In this document: in pieces, positions 48,196 to 59,070 of the stretch
How the letters are laid out: each line of letters starts with the position of its first letter
Numbering within the stretch: position 1 is the first letter of the stretch
Notes under the pieces: generated by a model
The model's database searches: none
Seen by the model: the letters and a program-made list of their open reading frames with translations, nothing else
What the model was told of the DNA's origin: nothing
Made by a program: the position numbers and the translations under genes
DNA from: Neoarius graeffei
Lineage: Eukaryota; Chordata; Actinopteri; Siluriformes; Ariidae
Assembly: GCF_027579695.1 (NCBI RefSeq)
Contig: NC_083574.1
Span: forward strand, 60,338,559-60,402,558
Direction: 5' to 3'
Length of the DNA stretch: 64,000 bases

Positions 48196-48265
48196 TTAAG
48201 GAAATGTACTTTGACTTTACTTAAGTAAGTATACTTAATAAAATTAACTTCTTTTTGATAAGGGG

Positions 48266-49888
48266 TTTTAAGGTTGTAGTACCAGTACCTGATTTGAGAC
48301 ATGCACTTTCTCTTTTCCTGCCTCCTTTTTTTTTCTTTCTTTGTACCCCATTGCTTCACTTACTCTACCTCATTTTCTCAGGGAGTTCCAGTTTCCATGT
48401 GTGTGTGTGTGTGTGTGGGTATTGCGTGCATGCATTTGCGGAGGTGCTGTGCTGTGTGTCGTGGTGGTGGGAACAATCCACTGTGAAATCCAAGCACAGC
48501 CCTGTAGATTTCAAAACCGGGTGTCATTTTACTCAGTGTAGCGTCAAACACGGACGTCATTTCACTGTCGATAGTGTGCAAGGGGAACATAGCACAGGCA
48601 GGTCTGACCCCTCTGCTTTGAGAATTGCATTTTGTGATTCGATCAAGAGTATCAGGGACTGCGAGAGTGTATCAAGCAAAGCTGGCTTGTTTTGTAACAG
48701 GGACTTAACCCCAGCTGCGACAGCGTCTGTGTGAGTGTGTGCGGTGTACGATTCTGCTGAGTTGCTAATGAAAGACAGAGGTATCTGGCTGATTCCATTG
48801 TTAGGCTGTGAACTCAGCATAACCCATTCTGTTCCACTGCATTGTAAATCTCTGTTGCTCTGCTGTAAAGCTTGTGAGGACCTACATGTGTGTGTTTGTC
48901 TGGCTGCATTTGGCATTGCAGACTTTAGCGTGTGTTAACAGACATTTGCATGCATTGTTTGCAGATTTTGTTTACTGCTCGGGGGGAAAAGAAGTAGAGC
49001 ATAGTTGTGTGTGTCTGTGGTATGGTCAATTGTCTGCTCTTCTGCTAGAGTTTTTTTGTAGATCCTCATTTGCGGCAGCTGAAAATGTGAAAAAGAGACA
49101 GAGACACGGTATGTGTGCCAAATCGTCCCATCGCTGCTGCTGCTGCAAATCTGGGGACTGAAGTGCTTGGTAGGAGCGCAAACAGCTGCACATCGAACAT
49201 GCCTGGCCTGTCTCCGAGTGGGCTACATGTGTTGGGTATGGGCTAGAGGAGCAAGCACTCACCAGGCCTCACTTGTCCCTCAATCGGCCAGCTGATAAAG
49301 GAAAGAAAAAGAGAGAGAGAGAGTGTGTGCATCTGTGGATTGATCCTAATTTAAAATGCAAGCAGCTGAGTGAGCAAGCAGTAGTAGTGTGTGTTGTAAG
49401 GGGACAGAGAGAGGAAGCAAGCGTAAGAGGAAAGGCAATACATAAAATGTGTCAAACAGAAATATAAAGTGTGAACAGGGTGAAAGAGAAAGAGACGGTC
49501 AGAACGAAGAAGAATATTACAGAGAATTGAGAGAGCAGTGATGACGTGATGGGTAAGAGGAAATAAAACTGGAACAAAGGTGATGTAAAAGACGAATACA
49601 AAGCCGGAGGCAGTGCACCTGCAGTATCGCCAACCTTGCATGGACCTATTTGAAGCGTACGTTTGAGTCCAGCAAGAAAGCTGCAGTACCGAGTGTTAAA
49701 TATTTTGCATGCTGTAAATTGGACATGAATGACGAATATAACACGGATTCCAAAAATAATGCAGTGTAAAGAACTGACCACAACCAAAAATAAATATAGA
49801 ACATGAATTTCTATTGTGTTCTCCTAACAACAGCGAACACACACACATACAATAGAGGGACAAGTTCAGCTGATAATATGAATGTGAA
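48266..49888. other. no firm gene
   Basis: Several open frames of 60-159 codons on both strands overlap each other and (GT)n or pyrimidine-rich tracts (for example 48398-48418). None has a recognised domain or clear splice context. Sequence looks mostly unique. Confidence 0.4.
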
Positions 49889-49942
49889 TATACACTCGCT
49901 AGCCATTTTATTAGGAACACCCATCCACCTGCTGCTTTATGC

Positions 49943-50596
49943 TAGCCTGGGCCCGCCCATCCTAAGCGTGACGCAACACGAGGGCCTGTTGCGAGCTTAG
50001 TCTGGCCAGGCAAGCTATCTACAGCTCTTCCAAGCTCCCGAAAAATCGGAAACCAATCAACTTTGAGCATCTCCAACGGCCCTGGGTAGAGGCGTGTTCA
50101 AGGCAGTGACGTAGTAGAACTGCGACCGGAAGCCATAGATTGTTTACAGAATCTATGCCGGAAGCGCTTCATTCACATCACGAACATGGAGCAGCGGCAA
50201 GCTTTTAACACAGCGGTAGATGCTGTATTGAAAGCAATCAACGGGAAGTTCTCATTGAAAACGGAGCAAAGAGCAGCCCTGGAGGTATTTATTGAAAGGA
50301 AGGACGTTTTCGCCTTGCTCCCGACCGGCTTCGGTAAGAGTTTAATCTACCAGTTAGCCCCGTTGGTAGCCAAATCAATGGGGCTCAGCGAGAATCCTAT
50401 CGTCGCGTCACATACGTCAGAGGAAAGAGTGATGTGATTGGTTTAAGCTTCGTCACAGCCTTTTCTGGCTTCGACCAGTAGCAAACTGAGGCATTTCAGG
50501 GAGGCGGGTCAACCACGGGCTCTGGGAAACGGTTGGGCTGAATAGTCTGGCCAGACCAATAGCTCGCAGAGCTTTGAAGTCGCGTTAGCCAGGCTA
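49943..50596 (+). mobile_element. 654-bp element of unknown superfamily with a RecQ helicase fragment
   Basis: Exact 9-bp target duplication gctttatgc (49934-49942, 50597-50605). Outer inverted ends TAGCCTGG and CCAGGCTA, plus an inner inverted block GCGAGCT…GTCTGGCCAG found about 50 bp from the left end and 30 bp from the right end. The Tc1 host reads through when it is removed. A 9-bp duplication is usual for Mutator-like elements, but no Mutator protein is present. The encoded RecQ fragment is the only coding trace. Confidence 0.75.
50186..50437 (+). CDS. RecQ-type helicase N-terminal fragment
   Basis: An 83-codon frame starts at ATG 50186. Residues about 24-33 (LKTEQRAALE) fit the region before motif I of RecQ helicases, and residues 46-52 (PTGFGKS) form an intact Walker A motif, followed by LIYQLAPLVAK as in RecQ. 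Full RecQ helicases unwind DNA with ATP and need motifs Ia-VI, which are absent. After about residue 70 (ENPIV) the similarity stops and the frame runs into the element's 3' region (ASHTSEERVM, stop), suggesting an internal deletion. It cannot be an active helicase. It could be a captured host exon or the relic of a transposon-encoded helicase. The open frame suggests a young copy. Confidence 0.7.
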   Translation: MEQRQAFNTAVDAVLKAINGKFSLKTEQRAALEVFIERKDVFALLPTGFGKSLIYQLAPLVAKSMGLSENPIVASHTSEERVM

Positions 50597-50708
50597 GCTT
50601 TATGCAGTTCTCTAATCAGTCAATCCCTTGAGAGCAGCACAATGCATAAAATCATGCAGATACAAATCAAGAGCTTCAGTAAAATGTTCACAATGTTCAA
50701 ACATCAGA

Positions 50709-50868
50709 ATGGGAAAAACTGTGATCTCAAAGTGTGACTTTCACTGTAGCATGGGTGTTGGTGCCAGATGGACTGGTTTGAGTATTTCAGAAACTGCTGA
50801 TCTCCTGGGGTTTTCACACACAACCGTCTCTAGAGTTTACACAGAATGGTGCAAAAAACAAAAACGCA
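50709..50868 (+). pseudogene. Tc1 transposase N-terminus, cut by a LINE
   Basis: ATG at 50709 begins MGKTVISKCDFHCSMGVGAR and continues into the helix-turn-helix GLSISETADLLGFSHTTVSR, then EWCKKQK. The LINE insertion at about 50869 ends the gene. The downstream part, at about 56019-56230, is decayed and no complete DDE core remains. Confidence 0.8.
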
Positions 50869-51192
50869 TTGACTCAAGTCAGGTTTATTTTTATAGCGCT
50901 TTTAATGATAGACATTGTCGCAAAGTAGCTTCACAGAAAATTAAAGACTTTAAACATGAGCTAATTTTATCCCTAATTTATCCCCAATGATCAAGACTGT
51001 GGCGACGGTGGCAAGGAAAAATTCCCTCAGATGACACCTCGAGAGGAACCAGACTCAAAAGGGAGCCCATCCTCATTTGGGTGATGACACTATAGGTGCA
51101 ATAGGCTTATCGAATCAGTCTCATGTAAAAAGGGATCAGTCTCATAAATTCATTAATCATTGATTCAAGTGTCTAATAGCTTATAGCTAGAC

Positions 51193-52168
51193 CAGTGGTT
51201 CTCAAACTTTTTTCACCAAGTACCACCTCAGAAAATACTTGGCTCTCCAAGTACCACCATAATGATCAACATTAAAATACAGTAGTGTAGTCGGCCTAAG
51301 TATTCATTAAAAACAAGGCGGAGATTTTATTTAACAAGTATATTTAATATTGTTGGCCACTGTAACATTACACACAGCACTTTGAACAGTAACACTGTGT
51401 TTAAATATAGGAAAATAAAACATTGTACTTAAATAATGAATCAAATAAAATTAATTGCACATAAAAGTGAAATAAACATTGTACTAAAATAAATATTAAG
51501 AGTTCTTAAAGATTAAATGAAAATGTATTTAAAAGTTCAATAACTACTGTACTTAAATGTTAAGTAAAAAAAAGTACTGTACTTGATGTACTAAAAAAAA
51601 TCAAAACAGGCTATGCATAGCTGCAGTTCTTGCCGTTTCTTTGTATTTTTCGTCATACTTCCTCCTCACTGGTTTCTGCCGTTTGCTAGCAGTTCTGGGG
51701 CTGGTTTTGCCTCTGTCGTTAGCATCTGCGCTCGGCTCACACACGTCCTCTTCAGTTCTCCCTCTCCCCTGATCCACGCTCCCATTCGCGGATTTAAGCC
51801 ACGACAGTAATTTTGTCCTACTCGTCATAATTAGCAAAGCCACCTCCACCTTTTCCCATCACAGCCTAGTCTACCAATGGCGGATAACCGTCTGTCAGCG
51901 GAACCAGCGGGAATGCGTACGTACGCTACGTATGGCTACTCAGAAGCACTTGCAAACTTTTTAAAATTATTAACTTAATTTGTATCTCCTTTCATTTTCT
52001 TGTCATCGGTTGATAAGATATTTTCATCCATTCTGATATTATGGATAGTATTTCACGTTTTTTTTTTTTTAATTGTATTTATATTTAATTAAGTAATTCT
52101 TTGGCGTACCACTAGAATGTAGCCCGCGTACCACTAGTGGCATGCGTACCACAGTTTGAGAATCACTG
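51193..52168 (-). mobile_element. hAT element with 8-bp target duplication
   Basis: Ends CAGTGGTTCTCAAACTTTTT and the inverse AGTTTGAGAATCACTG, with exact 8-bp duplication agctagac at 51185-51192 and 52169-52176. About 976 bp; contains only the first part of a transposase. Confidence 0.9.
51601..51849 (-). pseudogene. hAT transposase N-terminal fragment
   Basis: An 82-codon frame begins MEVALLIMTSRTKLLSWLKS and ends with ASKRQKPVRRKYDEKYKE. The (K/R)RKYDExY motif is typical near the N-terminus of the hAT transposases related to SCAND3/FAM200-type host proteins. The dimerisation and catalytic regions are absent, so this is a deletion derivative. Confidence 0.55.
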
Positions 52169-52206
52169 AGCTAGACTATTAAAATCAATGGAATGACTTA
52201 GTGGTG

Positions 52207-52550
52207 GGTGGCACGGTAGTGTAGTGGTTAGCACTGTTGCCTCACAGCAAGAAGGTCCTGGGTTTGAGCCCAGTGGCCGACAGGGGCCTTTCTGTGTGGA
52301 GTTTGCATGCTATCCCCGTGTCCACGTGGGTTTCCTCTGGGTGCTCCGGTTTCCCCCACAGTCCAAAGACATGCAGGTTAGACTAATTGGTGACTCTAAA
52401 TTGACCGTAGGTGTGAGTGTGAATGGTTGTCTGTGTCTGGGCGACTTGTCCAGGGTGTACCCCACCTCTCGCCCATAGTCAGCTGGGATAGGCTCCAGCT
52501 TGCCTGTGACCCTGTAGGACAGGATAAGCGGCTACAGATAATAGATGGAT
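52207..52550 (+). mobile_element. SINE family A with GGAT-type tail
   Basis: Flanks gacttagtggtg (52195-52206) and gaacttagtggtg (52551-52563) are the target duplication. The sequence between the neutral host parts reads through. Confidence 0.9.
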
Positions 52551-53024
52551 GAACTTAGTGGTGATGTTGCTATAGTTTTAGTGAGTATTGTAGCTCTAAT
52601 GTAATATGTTTACTCTAGATCAATAACATTCATATAACAACCAAATGGGCGAAGGCAATTAAAATACTTGTTTGTCAGAGGTTGGCACTCAGTGAATGTT
52701 GTAGCAATAGACAGGACACAGTTTATTCCAAAGATACCATTTATTGAAATAGCTGACATGAATTAGCAAACTAATACTGATCAGATATGGCAACAATAGC
52801 AGCCAAGGAATAATTCAGTATAAATGGTGATACAATGTATACCGGTAATAATCAGTAGTGTATAGAGCAATAGTCAGTAGTAAGTGGAATAATAACCAGT
52901 AGTAAACAGAGTAAGAAATCAGCAGTGAATATGATGATAAAGGCACTAATGGTGATCAGAAGTAATAGGTTATATGCAAGTTTACAGTGTAGGGGCGAGT
53001 GGATGTTAAAATGTGAGAGGGAAA

Positions 53025-53057
53025 TCACGTGTTTGTGTGTGTGAGAGTGTGTGAGTA

Positions 53058-53093
<36 letters not shown>

Positions 53094-53115
53094 AGTGTAG
53101 GCGTGTGCGTGTGTG
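53025..53115. repeat. GT-rich microsatellite
   Basis: (GT)n with GA interruptions, inside the LTR-like element. Confidence 0.9.
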
Positions 53116-54464
53116 TACGCAGCTGCGCACTAACGAGGTGAGGAGGAGCTAGGGAGAGAGGGCGTGCTCAGGCGCACAACAAGGAGGAGGGGAGTGAGGC
53201 TGTGTGCGTGCGCGGGCGAGATAGGTGTGGTATGTGAATGTAATGCATGAGCCTTTGTGCTAGGCCTTGCCTAAAGGGGGATGGGCAACAAGGAGAGCGC
53301 ACGAGGGAGAGACAAAGGATCTGTAGCTTAAAACTAGTCCAGCTAGGCCTTAAACCCCAAACTTCTACTCAACCCTTAGCGACTCCTGAAATCCCAATGT
53401 TGAGGGGTGTAGTGCGATGGAGGGTGTTAAAAAGAGAGAGGGAGAGAGAACGTATGCACGATCTAACTAAATACAGATAGTAAACAAAGCAAATCAAACA
53501 ACACACGGTCTAAGACTGACTTTCATGTGAATCAAAATGCGTACATTTAAACCATGAATGAATTCAAATAAACAACACTCTTCACATTAAGTAGCCACAA
53601 CTAAGACTAACAATTGCCCAGATGCCAGCCTTACTTGAGATCACTCTTGCTTGGTGACTGAAAGTGCGCTGTCTGTTATCCGAAGACAGCAAGGAGCGCA
53701 GGTCCAGGGAGAAAACAGCTCCGTTCCTTTTGCTTTTACAGCTTGTCAGCTAAAGATCTTCGGTGTCCCTTCGGTCGTCCAATGATCTGGAAGGAATCTT
53801 GTTTATAGTCGTCGACTTTGCAAAAGGGAAAAGGGATCCGGTCGCCTTTTCTCTTTAAAATACTGCGTGGGCTGCAGTAACTAACCGGTTCAGTTATTAT
53901 TGCAACTTTGCGAAGATCAAATACATTGAACTTTGGCTAAAGGTCCAGTATCAATAGCTCGTTCTTTGTCCTTTTCTCCTGTAGCACAGATGCAACTATG
54001 TCTCTTTCACGCGTGGAAACCCACCACCAGAGAGAAGGAATTTCGATTCCGCCGCGGGTTTAAAGCACAGTCGTGACGTCACTGTATTTGGCATCTGGTA
54101 TCATCTCTGTATCCAATACCGTTACAGGGAGTCAGAAGAATGGGCAGAGATAGAACATGGCATCGAGTACAGGGATTTTTGTGTTCAGTGCTGTACAGTG
54201 GAAGGGAGAAGATGGTTCATAAAGTGAAGCAGGGAATTGGTTACTATGGCTACAGCATGGCAGCCCCCCCCCACAACAGATAGCGTAATTATAAATAACT
54301 CACTTCTATAACTGTATCCTATAGAGTCACAAAGTATAACTGTGAAACCAGGAAATGAAGTCTGTTTTGTTGAAGTTATAAACTGTTCATTGATGGAAAC
54401 TTGAGTGCAAAACTGTTCATGACAACCGCAGTGCTAAAGTTAGCAAGTCAACTGTAGTCCTCAG

Positions 54465-55278
54465 CAGCGATGGGAATAACGGCGTTAGAAATAAACGGCG
54501 TTACTAACGGCGTTACTTTTTTTAGTAACGAGTAATCTAACTAATTACTTTTTACATCGTTATAACGCCGTTCCCGTTACTTACAATAAAATACTATGCG
54601 TTACTTTATTAAAGCTGTTCTCATCTGGCACGCTGCTCGTTCAGCCTTTCTTTCCTCTGCTTTAGTGCGGGGCGGGGAGACGCGAGACAACGGCACAGTA
54701 AGCCAATCAGAGTAGATTTGGACAACATACGTGGGTAGGCCACGCCTACTGCACTACTGCGCGCTCTTTCAATCGGAAGACCCAGCGATGGCGAGCGGTC
54801 AGCCCAGCACTGCGCTTTCACATTGGAAATACAGCCATTACTTTTCATTACTTGAAATAAAAGGCAAGAGTGTTTACGTGCAATGCACATTATGTCGAGG
54901 AACAAAGCGTTTGTCCTCGTCAGTGGCCAGTAATTAGTAACATAATTTTAATAACTACAAAAATATATTACATTTGATAGATGTCTTATCTCACATTGTC
55001 CCACAAAAATATTAATATAGTGTAGATAACGTTACTAATTGGTTCTGTTAAGTGTCCATTTCAGTCATTAAACACATTTAACATTCACTTTTATTATGAT
55101 TACACTAATTGAATTTGATTTTTTTTGAGGGGGAACAAAATGTAACGGAATAATTACTTTCTCTGGTAATTAGTTACTTTTTTGACAAAGTAACTCCGTT
55201 AGTAACTCAGTTACTTTTTGGGAAAAGTAACTAGTAACTATAACTAATTACTTTTTGAAAGTAACGTGCCCAACACTG
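54465..55278 (+). mobile_element. hAT element with 8-bp target duplication
   Basis: Ends CAGCGATGGGAATAACGG and GTAACGTGCCCAACACTG. Exact duplication gtcctcag at 54457-54464 and 55279-55286. Subterminal regions are packed with gttact/agtaac motifs, presumably transposase binding sites. Confidence 0.92.
54788..54937 (+). pseudogene. BED-finger-like N-terminus of a hAT transposase
   Basis: A 49-codon frame (MASGQPSTALSHWKYSHYFS, then VQCTLCRGTKRLSSS) resembles the beginning of a BED zinc finger, with the paired CxxC cysteines present but the downstream His ligands and all catalytic sequence missing. A remnant of the autonomous parent element. Confidence 0.6.
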
Positions 55279-55803
55279 GTCCTCAGGCATAAATGTATTA
55301 CTGTAAGTGTCCAGAGCATCTTTCAAGTGCGACTTTCGACTGTCCATATGGGGCCGTCCTGCACAGGAGCGATGTGATGAGACTCCAGCCAGACGTAGGG
55401 CATCAGGATGGATCAGGCAGGTCCAAGGAGCAGAAGAGGTCAGGATCTCGATCTCAGGATCAACATGTAACTCAAAGGGACAGACAGAGTGAAGGGGGCG
55501 GGGGGAATGCAGGTTGTTAGAGATGCCCAATGTCACCGAATGAGAACGAACAGTATACATTTTGCGCTGAGTGCAAGCAGGGACTCCGGCAAAACTAACT
55601 ATGATGGCATAACTAAAAGGAGACAGCCAGAAGGTAACACAGACATGAGGGAGCCCCGGGATATAAAGCAGGCAGCCGTGACACTGCCAACAAACCCGAG
55701 TGAGCTAGTGAGTGGGGGCTGACAGCATCCATACATCTCAGTTTACCAAAACACTCTATGCCTGAGGACCCTCCAGATCTACTCCTTTACCTCATAAAGA
55801 CTA

Positions 55804-56018
55804 TTAACAAAAGGCTTGACGAAACAGATATGTTTTCAGCCAAGACTTAAACACTGTGACTATGTCTGAGTCCCAAACACTACTTGGAAGGCTGTTCCAT
55901 AACTGTAGGGCTGCCCCCGATATAGCCTTCATTATACAAGGTACCAGCAGATAGCCTGCACCTTTTGATCTAAGTAGGCGTGGTGGGTCATAAAGGACCA
56001 GAAGTTCGCTCAGGGTAA
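55804..56018 (-). pseudogene. LINE reverse transcriptase C-terminus
   Basis: Minus-strand frame reads LLVLYDPPRLLRSKGAGYLL, then GAALQLWNSLPSSVWDSDIV and FKSWLKTYLFRQAF, typical of the last part of L2/CR1-type RT proteins. The catalytic RT domain is absent because the element is truncated where it meets the Tc1. Confidence 0.75.
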
Positions 56019-56257
56019 GCAACAGTTGTGTGGGTGGAAATGTCTTGTTGATAGAGGTCAGAGGAAAATGGCCAGATTGGTTTGAGCTGCCAGGATGGAT
56101 ATAGCAACTCATATAATCACTCTTTACAACCATAGTGAGCAGAAAAGCATCTCAGCATGCAACAGCAGAAGACCACATTGGGTTCCACTGCTGCCAGCCA
56201 AGAACAGGAATCTTGGAATCAAGAACAAGTTCCTATTAAAGTGGCTGGCGAGTGTGT

Positions 56258-58006
56258 AAGGGCAGTCTAGAGAGAGTGCGATCCAAATAGTGAAAAATGG
56301 CTTATAATAATGGGGGGACATTGTGTTTATTGTATAAAAGGAGGGGCTAAAGACGTATGTATTTTGATACCACAAAATCATCCATATCAAAGTAAACTGC
56401 AAAATACCACAATAGTAAAATCCAATTCTGTAAATCCAAATTCATGAAAAATTATTTTGTAGAGGAGTACATTTTGTGTGGACGATATGAGGTCAGTAGT
56501 ACAACGTCCACTGAGAAGATTAAAGCTAGACAGCCTTTTGATTTCATAAAATCGGTGAAATTTAGTTCCCTCTGAAATTTGGTCAATGTGATATAAGTTT
56601 ATTTCTGTAATATCTCAAAAAACAACAGGCCATTCTGTAGCTGGGTAGTTATTTAATTTGAGGGGATTCCTGAGCAAATAATGTGCATGAAATCACTCAC
56701 TTCGTGCAGTCAAGCAAACAGAGGAAGTCCGTGTGCACATGTGCAGGTTTACCTTTGTCGTCTTCTTCTTCTTCATCTTTTGGGTTTTATGGCAGCTGGT
56801 ATCCAGTGTTGCATTACTGCCATCTACAGGTTTACCTTGACTATGTACTGACAGTTACATCATTCTGTCGTTAAACGAACAGCTGATCACACCAAGGTGC
56901 TCGCCGACCCCTGATATTTATTAGTTTGGTCCTGCGTTTCCTTTCCTTCGCAACATAACATCTTTTCTTCTCGCTTTCCGTTACTGTAGTCAGTCTTTCA
57001 CGTTTCATTTGCGTCCTTCATTTTCCTCTCCTGTTTCAAATATATATCCCACAATGCCTTGCGTGAACGGGGAAAGCCCACCATGTGATGCATGACGTAG
57101 TATCTTGTATTGCGTCATGGTGAAGCAAGAAAAAATAGCGGAGAATTTAATGCCACGTGGCCTGAAATTGATTAATTGTTCTATTAGGGAAAAAAAAAAT
57201 AATAAAATTGGAAGTCTGTGATTCGAATTCAGTAGCTTTCAGTCCACTAAACAAAAATAATTGGGTGTCAGGGAAAATTCTTTTTATGACCTACACTTGA
57301 AAAATCTGAAAAGCAGTATAGCTTTAATGTCTGCATCCTGATCGATAATCCTTCATAAATCAAGACACGAAATCATAGCTGTAGACTCAATTTCTGAAGG
57401 GTTACTCTATCAGCAAATGCTAACCAGCTTTTATATTATTCTTCTGTGTGTTGGTGAGCGCTTAACCTACTACCAGGTTATAGCAGCTTGCTAACTAGCT
57501 AGCTAGCTAAAAGTATAATGTATACAGTATATAAGCATGGTGCTGATCATAAACACATCCAGTAGGAACAGTGATGGTGTTTACAACCATGCAGAACACA
57601 AATAAGTCTGCCAGCGTGTTGCTACCTCTCTGATATGTCATTTTTTCATGAGGTATTAGGAGAATATTTTGTATTTTGAAAATACAACCCCCCCCCCACA
57701 CACACACACACACAACATAAAAAGCATAAATTTGTTGTACATTTAACAGAAATAGTGTATGAGGAGGAGGAGGGAAAATGAAGACAGACATGACAGGCGT
57801 AGGAGAGATGAGTTAACATGACGGCAGCTGCCGTGATGAAGACAGGAACATGGAGCTGAGTCTGTAGCTTATCCCTTATTCTTTTTATTCCTCTCCTTTT
57901 ATAAATCACACTCCGTCACGAGGCCCAGTAAAGCTCTTTCAGTGGGCTTATTGCTGAAGGGTTTTCTTTTTAAATACATTGTTAGATTAAACAGTCATTG
58001 TCCCAT

Positions 58007-58007
<1 letters not shown>
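56258..58007. other. no recognisable gene; probable repeat remnants
   Basis: Mixed AT-rich sequence. A (TCT)n run lies at 56759-56777 and a C-run with (CA)n at 57688-57714. The stretch 56660-57310 resembles a MITE (cctgagcaaataatgtgcat, gggaaaattctttttatgac), but its ends were not matched. Confidence 0.35.

Positions 58008-58067
<60 letters not shown>
58008..58067. repeat. (CA)30
   Basis: Pure dinucleotide run. Confidence 0.95.
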
Positions 58068-58069
<2 letters not shown>

Positions 58070-58352
58070 TATGATCCTTCCTTTGTGAATGAAATGAATC
58101 ACTGCACATAGTCTAACACTGGCTTTAGTTTGTAAATGATCACAGTGTTTGGTTTTTGACTGATATTTCAGAAGGTTGCTCATTTTTTTTATTGTGTGCT
58201 ATAAAGCATTTCACCTCAAATCCATCCATTATCCATAACCGCTTATCCTGTGCAGGGTTGCGGGCAAGCTGGAGCCTATCCCAGCTGACTATGGGTGAGA
58301 GGCAGGGTACACCCTGGACAAGTTGCCAGATCATTGCAGGGCTGACACAAAT

Positions 58353-59070
58353 GGGCCTTTTCCACTACCCTTTCTCAGCTCACTTTAGCCCAACACGGCT
58401 CGCGTTTCGACTACCTCAAAGCAGCACGACTGAGCTCACTTCAGCCTTACTCAGCACCCAAAACTCGCACGGTTTTGGAGTGGGGCTGAAGTGAGCCCAA
58501 CCGAGCCGAGTGGGGCTAGGGGCGTGAGGAGACACTCCCCTGTGCACTGACTGGTGAGGAGGAGTGTCCTCACATGCTCACACGCCCCGCGAGCACGCTG
58601 GGATCTGTAAACACCGTAAACCTGGAAGAAGAAGAATTATGACAAAGAAGAAGAAGAAGATCAAAAAACTAGAAGATGGAAGACCAACCCAAGCAAGGAA
58701 AAGCCAGCCAGTGGTCCATCGTGGAGACACAGACGTTTCTCTGTGTTGTGGCTGAGGAGCACATTCAGAAAAATCTCGACGGTGCTACGCGTAATGAGAA
58801 GGTGTTCCAGGAGATATCCCGGCTGATGTCGGAACATGGTTATCCCCGCACCGTGGTTCAGTGCCGGGATAAACTGAAGAAACTGAAGAGTGAATATAGG
58901 CAAGTGAAGGACCACAACTCCACCCAATGTGTCCACCCACTTCCAGCCAGCACGGTTCAGCGCGGTTGTAGTCGAAATGCAACCCCAACAGCCCCACTCA
59001 GCTCGACTCAGCCCAACTCGGCACCGCACGGCTCAGCCCAACTCAGCCGCGTTGGTAGTGGAAAAGCCCC
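58353..59070 (+). mobile_element. PIF/Harbinger-like element encoding only a Myb/SANT-like protein
   Basis: Terminal inverted repeats GGGCCTTTTCCACTACC and GGTAGTGGAAAAGCCCC, flanked by a 3-bp AAT duplication (58350-58352, 59071-59073), as for PIF/Harbinger. The subterminal regions contain repeated agctcac/cagccc motifs. Autonomous Harbingers carry a transposase and a Myb-like gene; only the latter is seen. Confidence 0.82.
58676..58930 (+). CDS. Myb/SANT-like DNA-binding protein fragment of a Harbinger element
   Basis: From ATG 58676 the frame reads ASQWSIVETQTFLCVVAEEH, then FQEISRLMSEHGYPRTVVQC and RDKLKKLKSEYRQVKDHN. This is the trihelix (Myb/SANT-like) pattern: Trp at the start of helix 1, a Cys-Lys-type CRDKLKKLK helix 3 and a following basic helix. 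In active Harbingers this protein binds the terminal repeats and brings in the transposase. After about 58930 the frame continues into the terminal-repeat region, so the natural C-terminus is lost. Helix 1 has FLCVV where W or L is more usual. Confidence 0.75.

Larger units (their letters stand above)
45661..48265. mobile_element. non-autonomous DNA element with internal minisatellite
   Basis: Left end CCCTGACAAAAA…GAAGTTTATT at 45661; right end inverse AACTTCTTTTTGATAAGGGG at 48265. Both subterminal regions are rich in agtatactt motifs. It contains a minisatellite (46217-46525) and a nested TTAA-flanked THAP element. A target duplication is not clear and no transposase was found. Confidence 0.55.
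51089..54277 (-). mobile_element. LTR-like element, relative of 3309-4737, with insertions
   Basis: Starts TATAGGTGCAATAGG, matching TGTAGGTGCAATTAG of the solo LTR, and shares ttgcccagatgccagcctta with gcccaaatgccagtcttact. Interrupted by a hAT (51193-52168) and a SINE (52207-52550). Contains a GT/GA microsatellite. Its right limit and target duplication are uncertain. Confidence 0.5.
50869..56018 (-). mobile_element. L2-like LINE (copy 2), with nested insertions
   Basis: The 3' end is at the left (AATAAACCTGACTTGAG on the minus strand) and C-terminal RT codons lie at the right (55804-56018). It is interrupted by an LTR-like element (51089-54277) and a hAT (54465-55278). Copy 1 (6622-7155) gives the uninterrupted order. 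Confidence 0.72.
49891..56257 (+). mobile_element. Tc1/mariner element 6, host of a nested stack
   Basis: The left arm starts tacactcgctagccatttta at 49891. The right arm, ttaaagtggctggcgagtgt, ends near 56257. The Tc1 sequence appears in three pieces: 49891-49942, 50597-50868 and 56019-56257. The gaps are filled by a RecQ-bearing element and an L2-like LINE that itself carries more insertions. The last piece (tgtcttgttgatagaggtca and on) continues the transposase gene. Confidence 0.82.

Noticed and set aside
48255..48734. 159-codon open frame
   Set aside because: Runs through a GT microsatellite and pyrimidine tract, with no domain, no promoter evidence and overlapping frames on the other strand.
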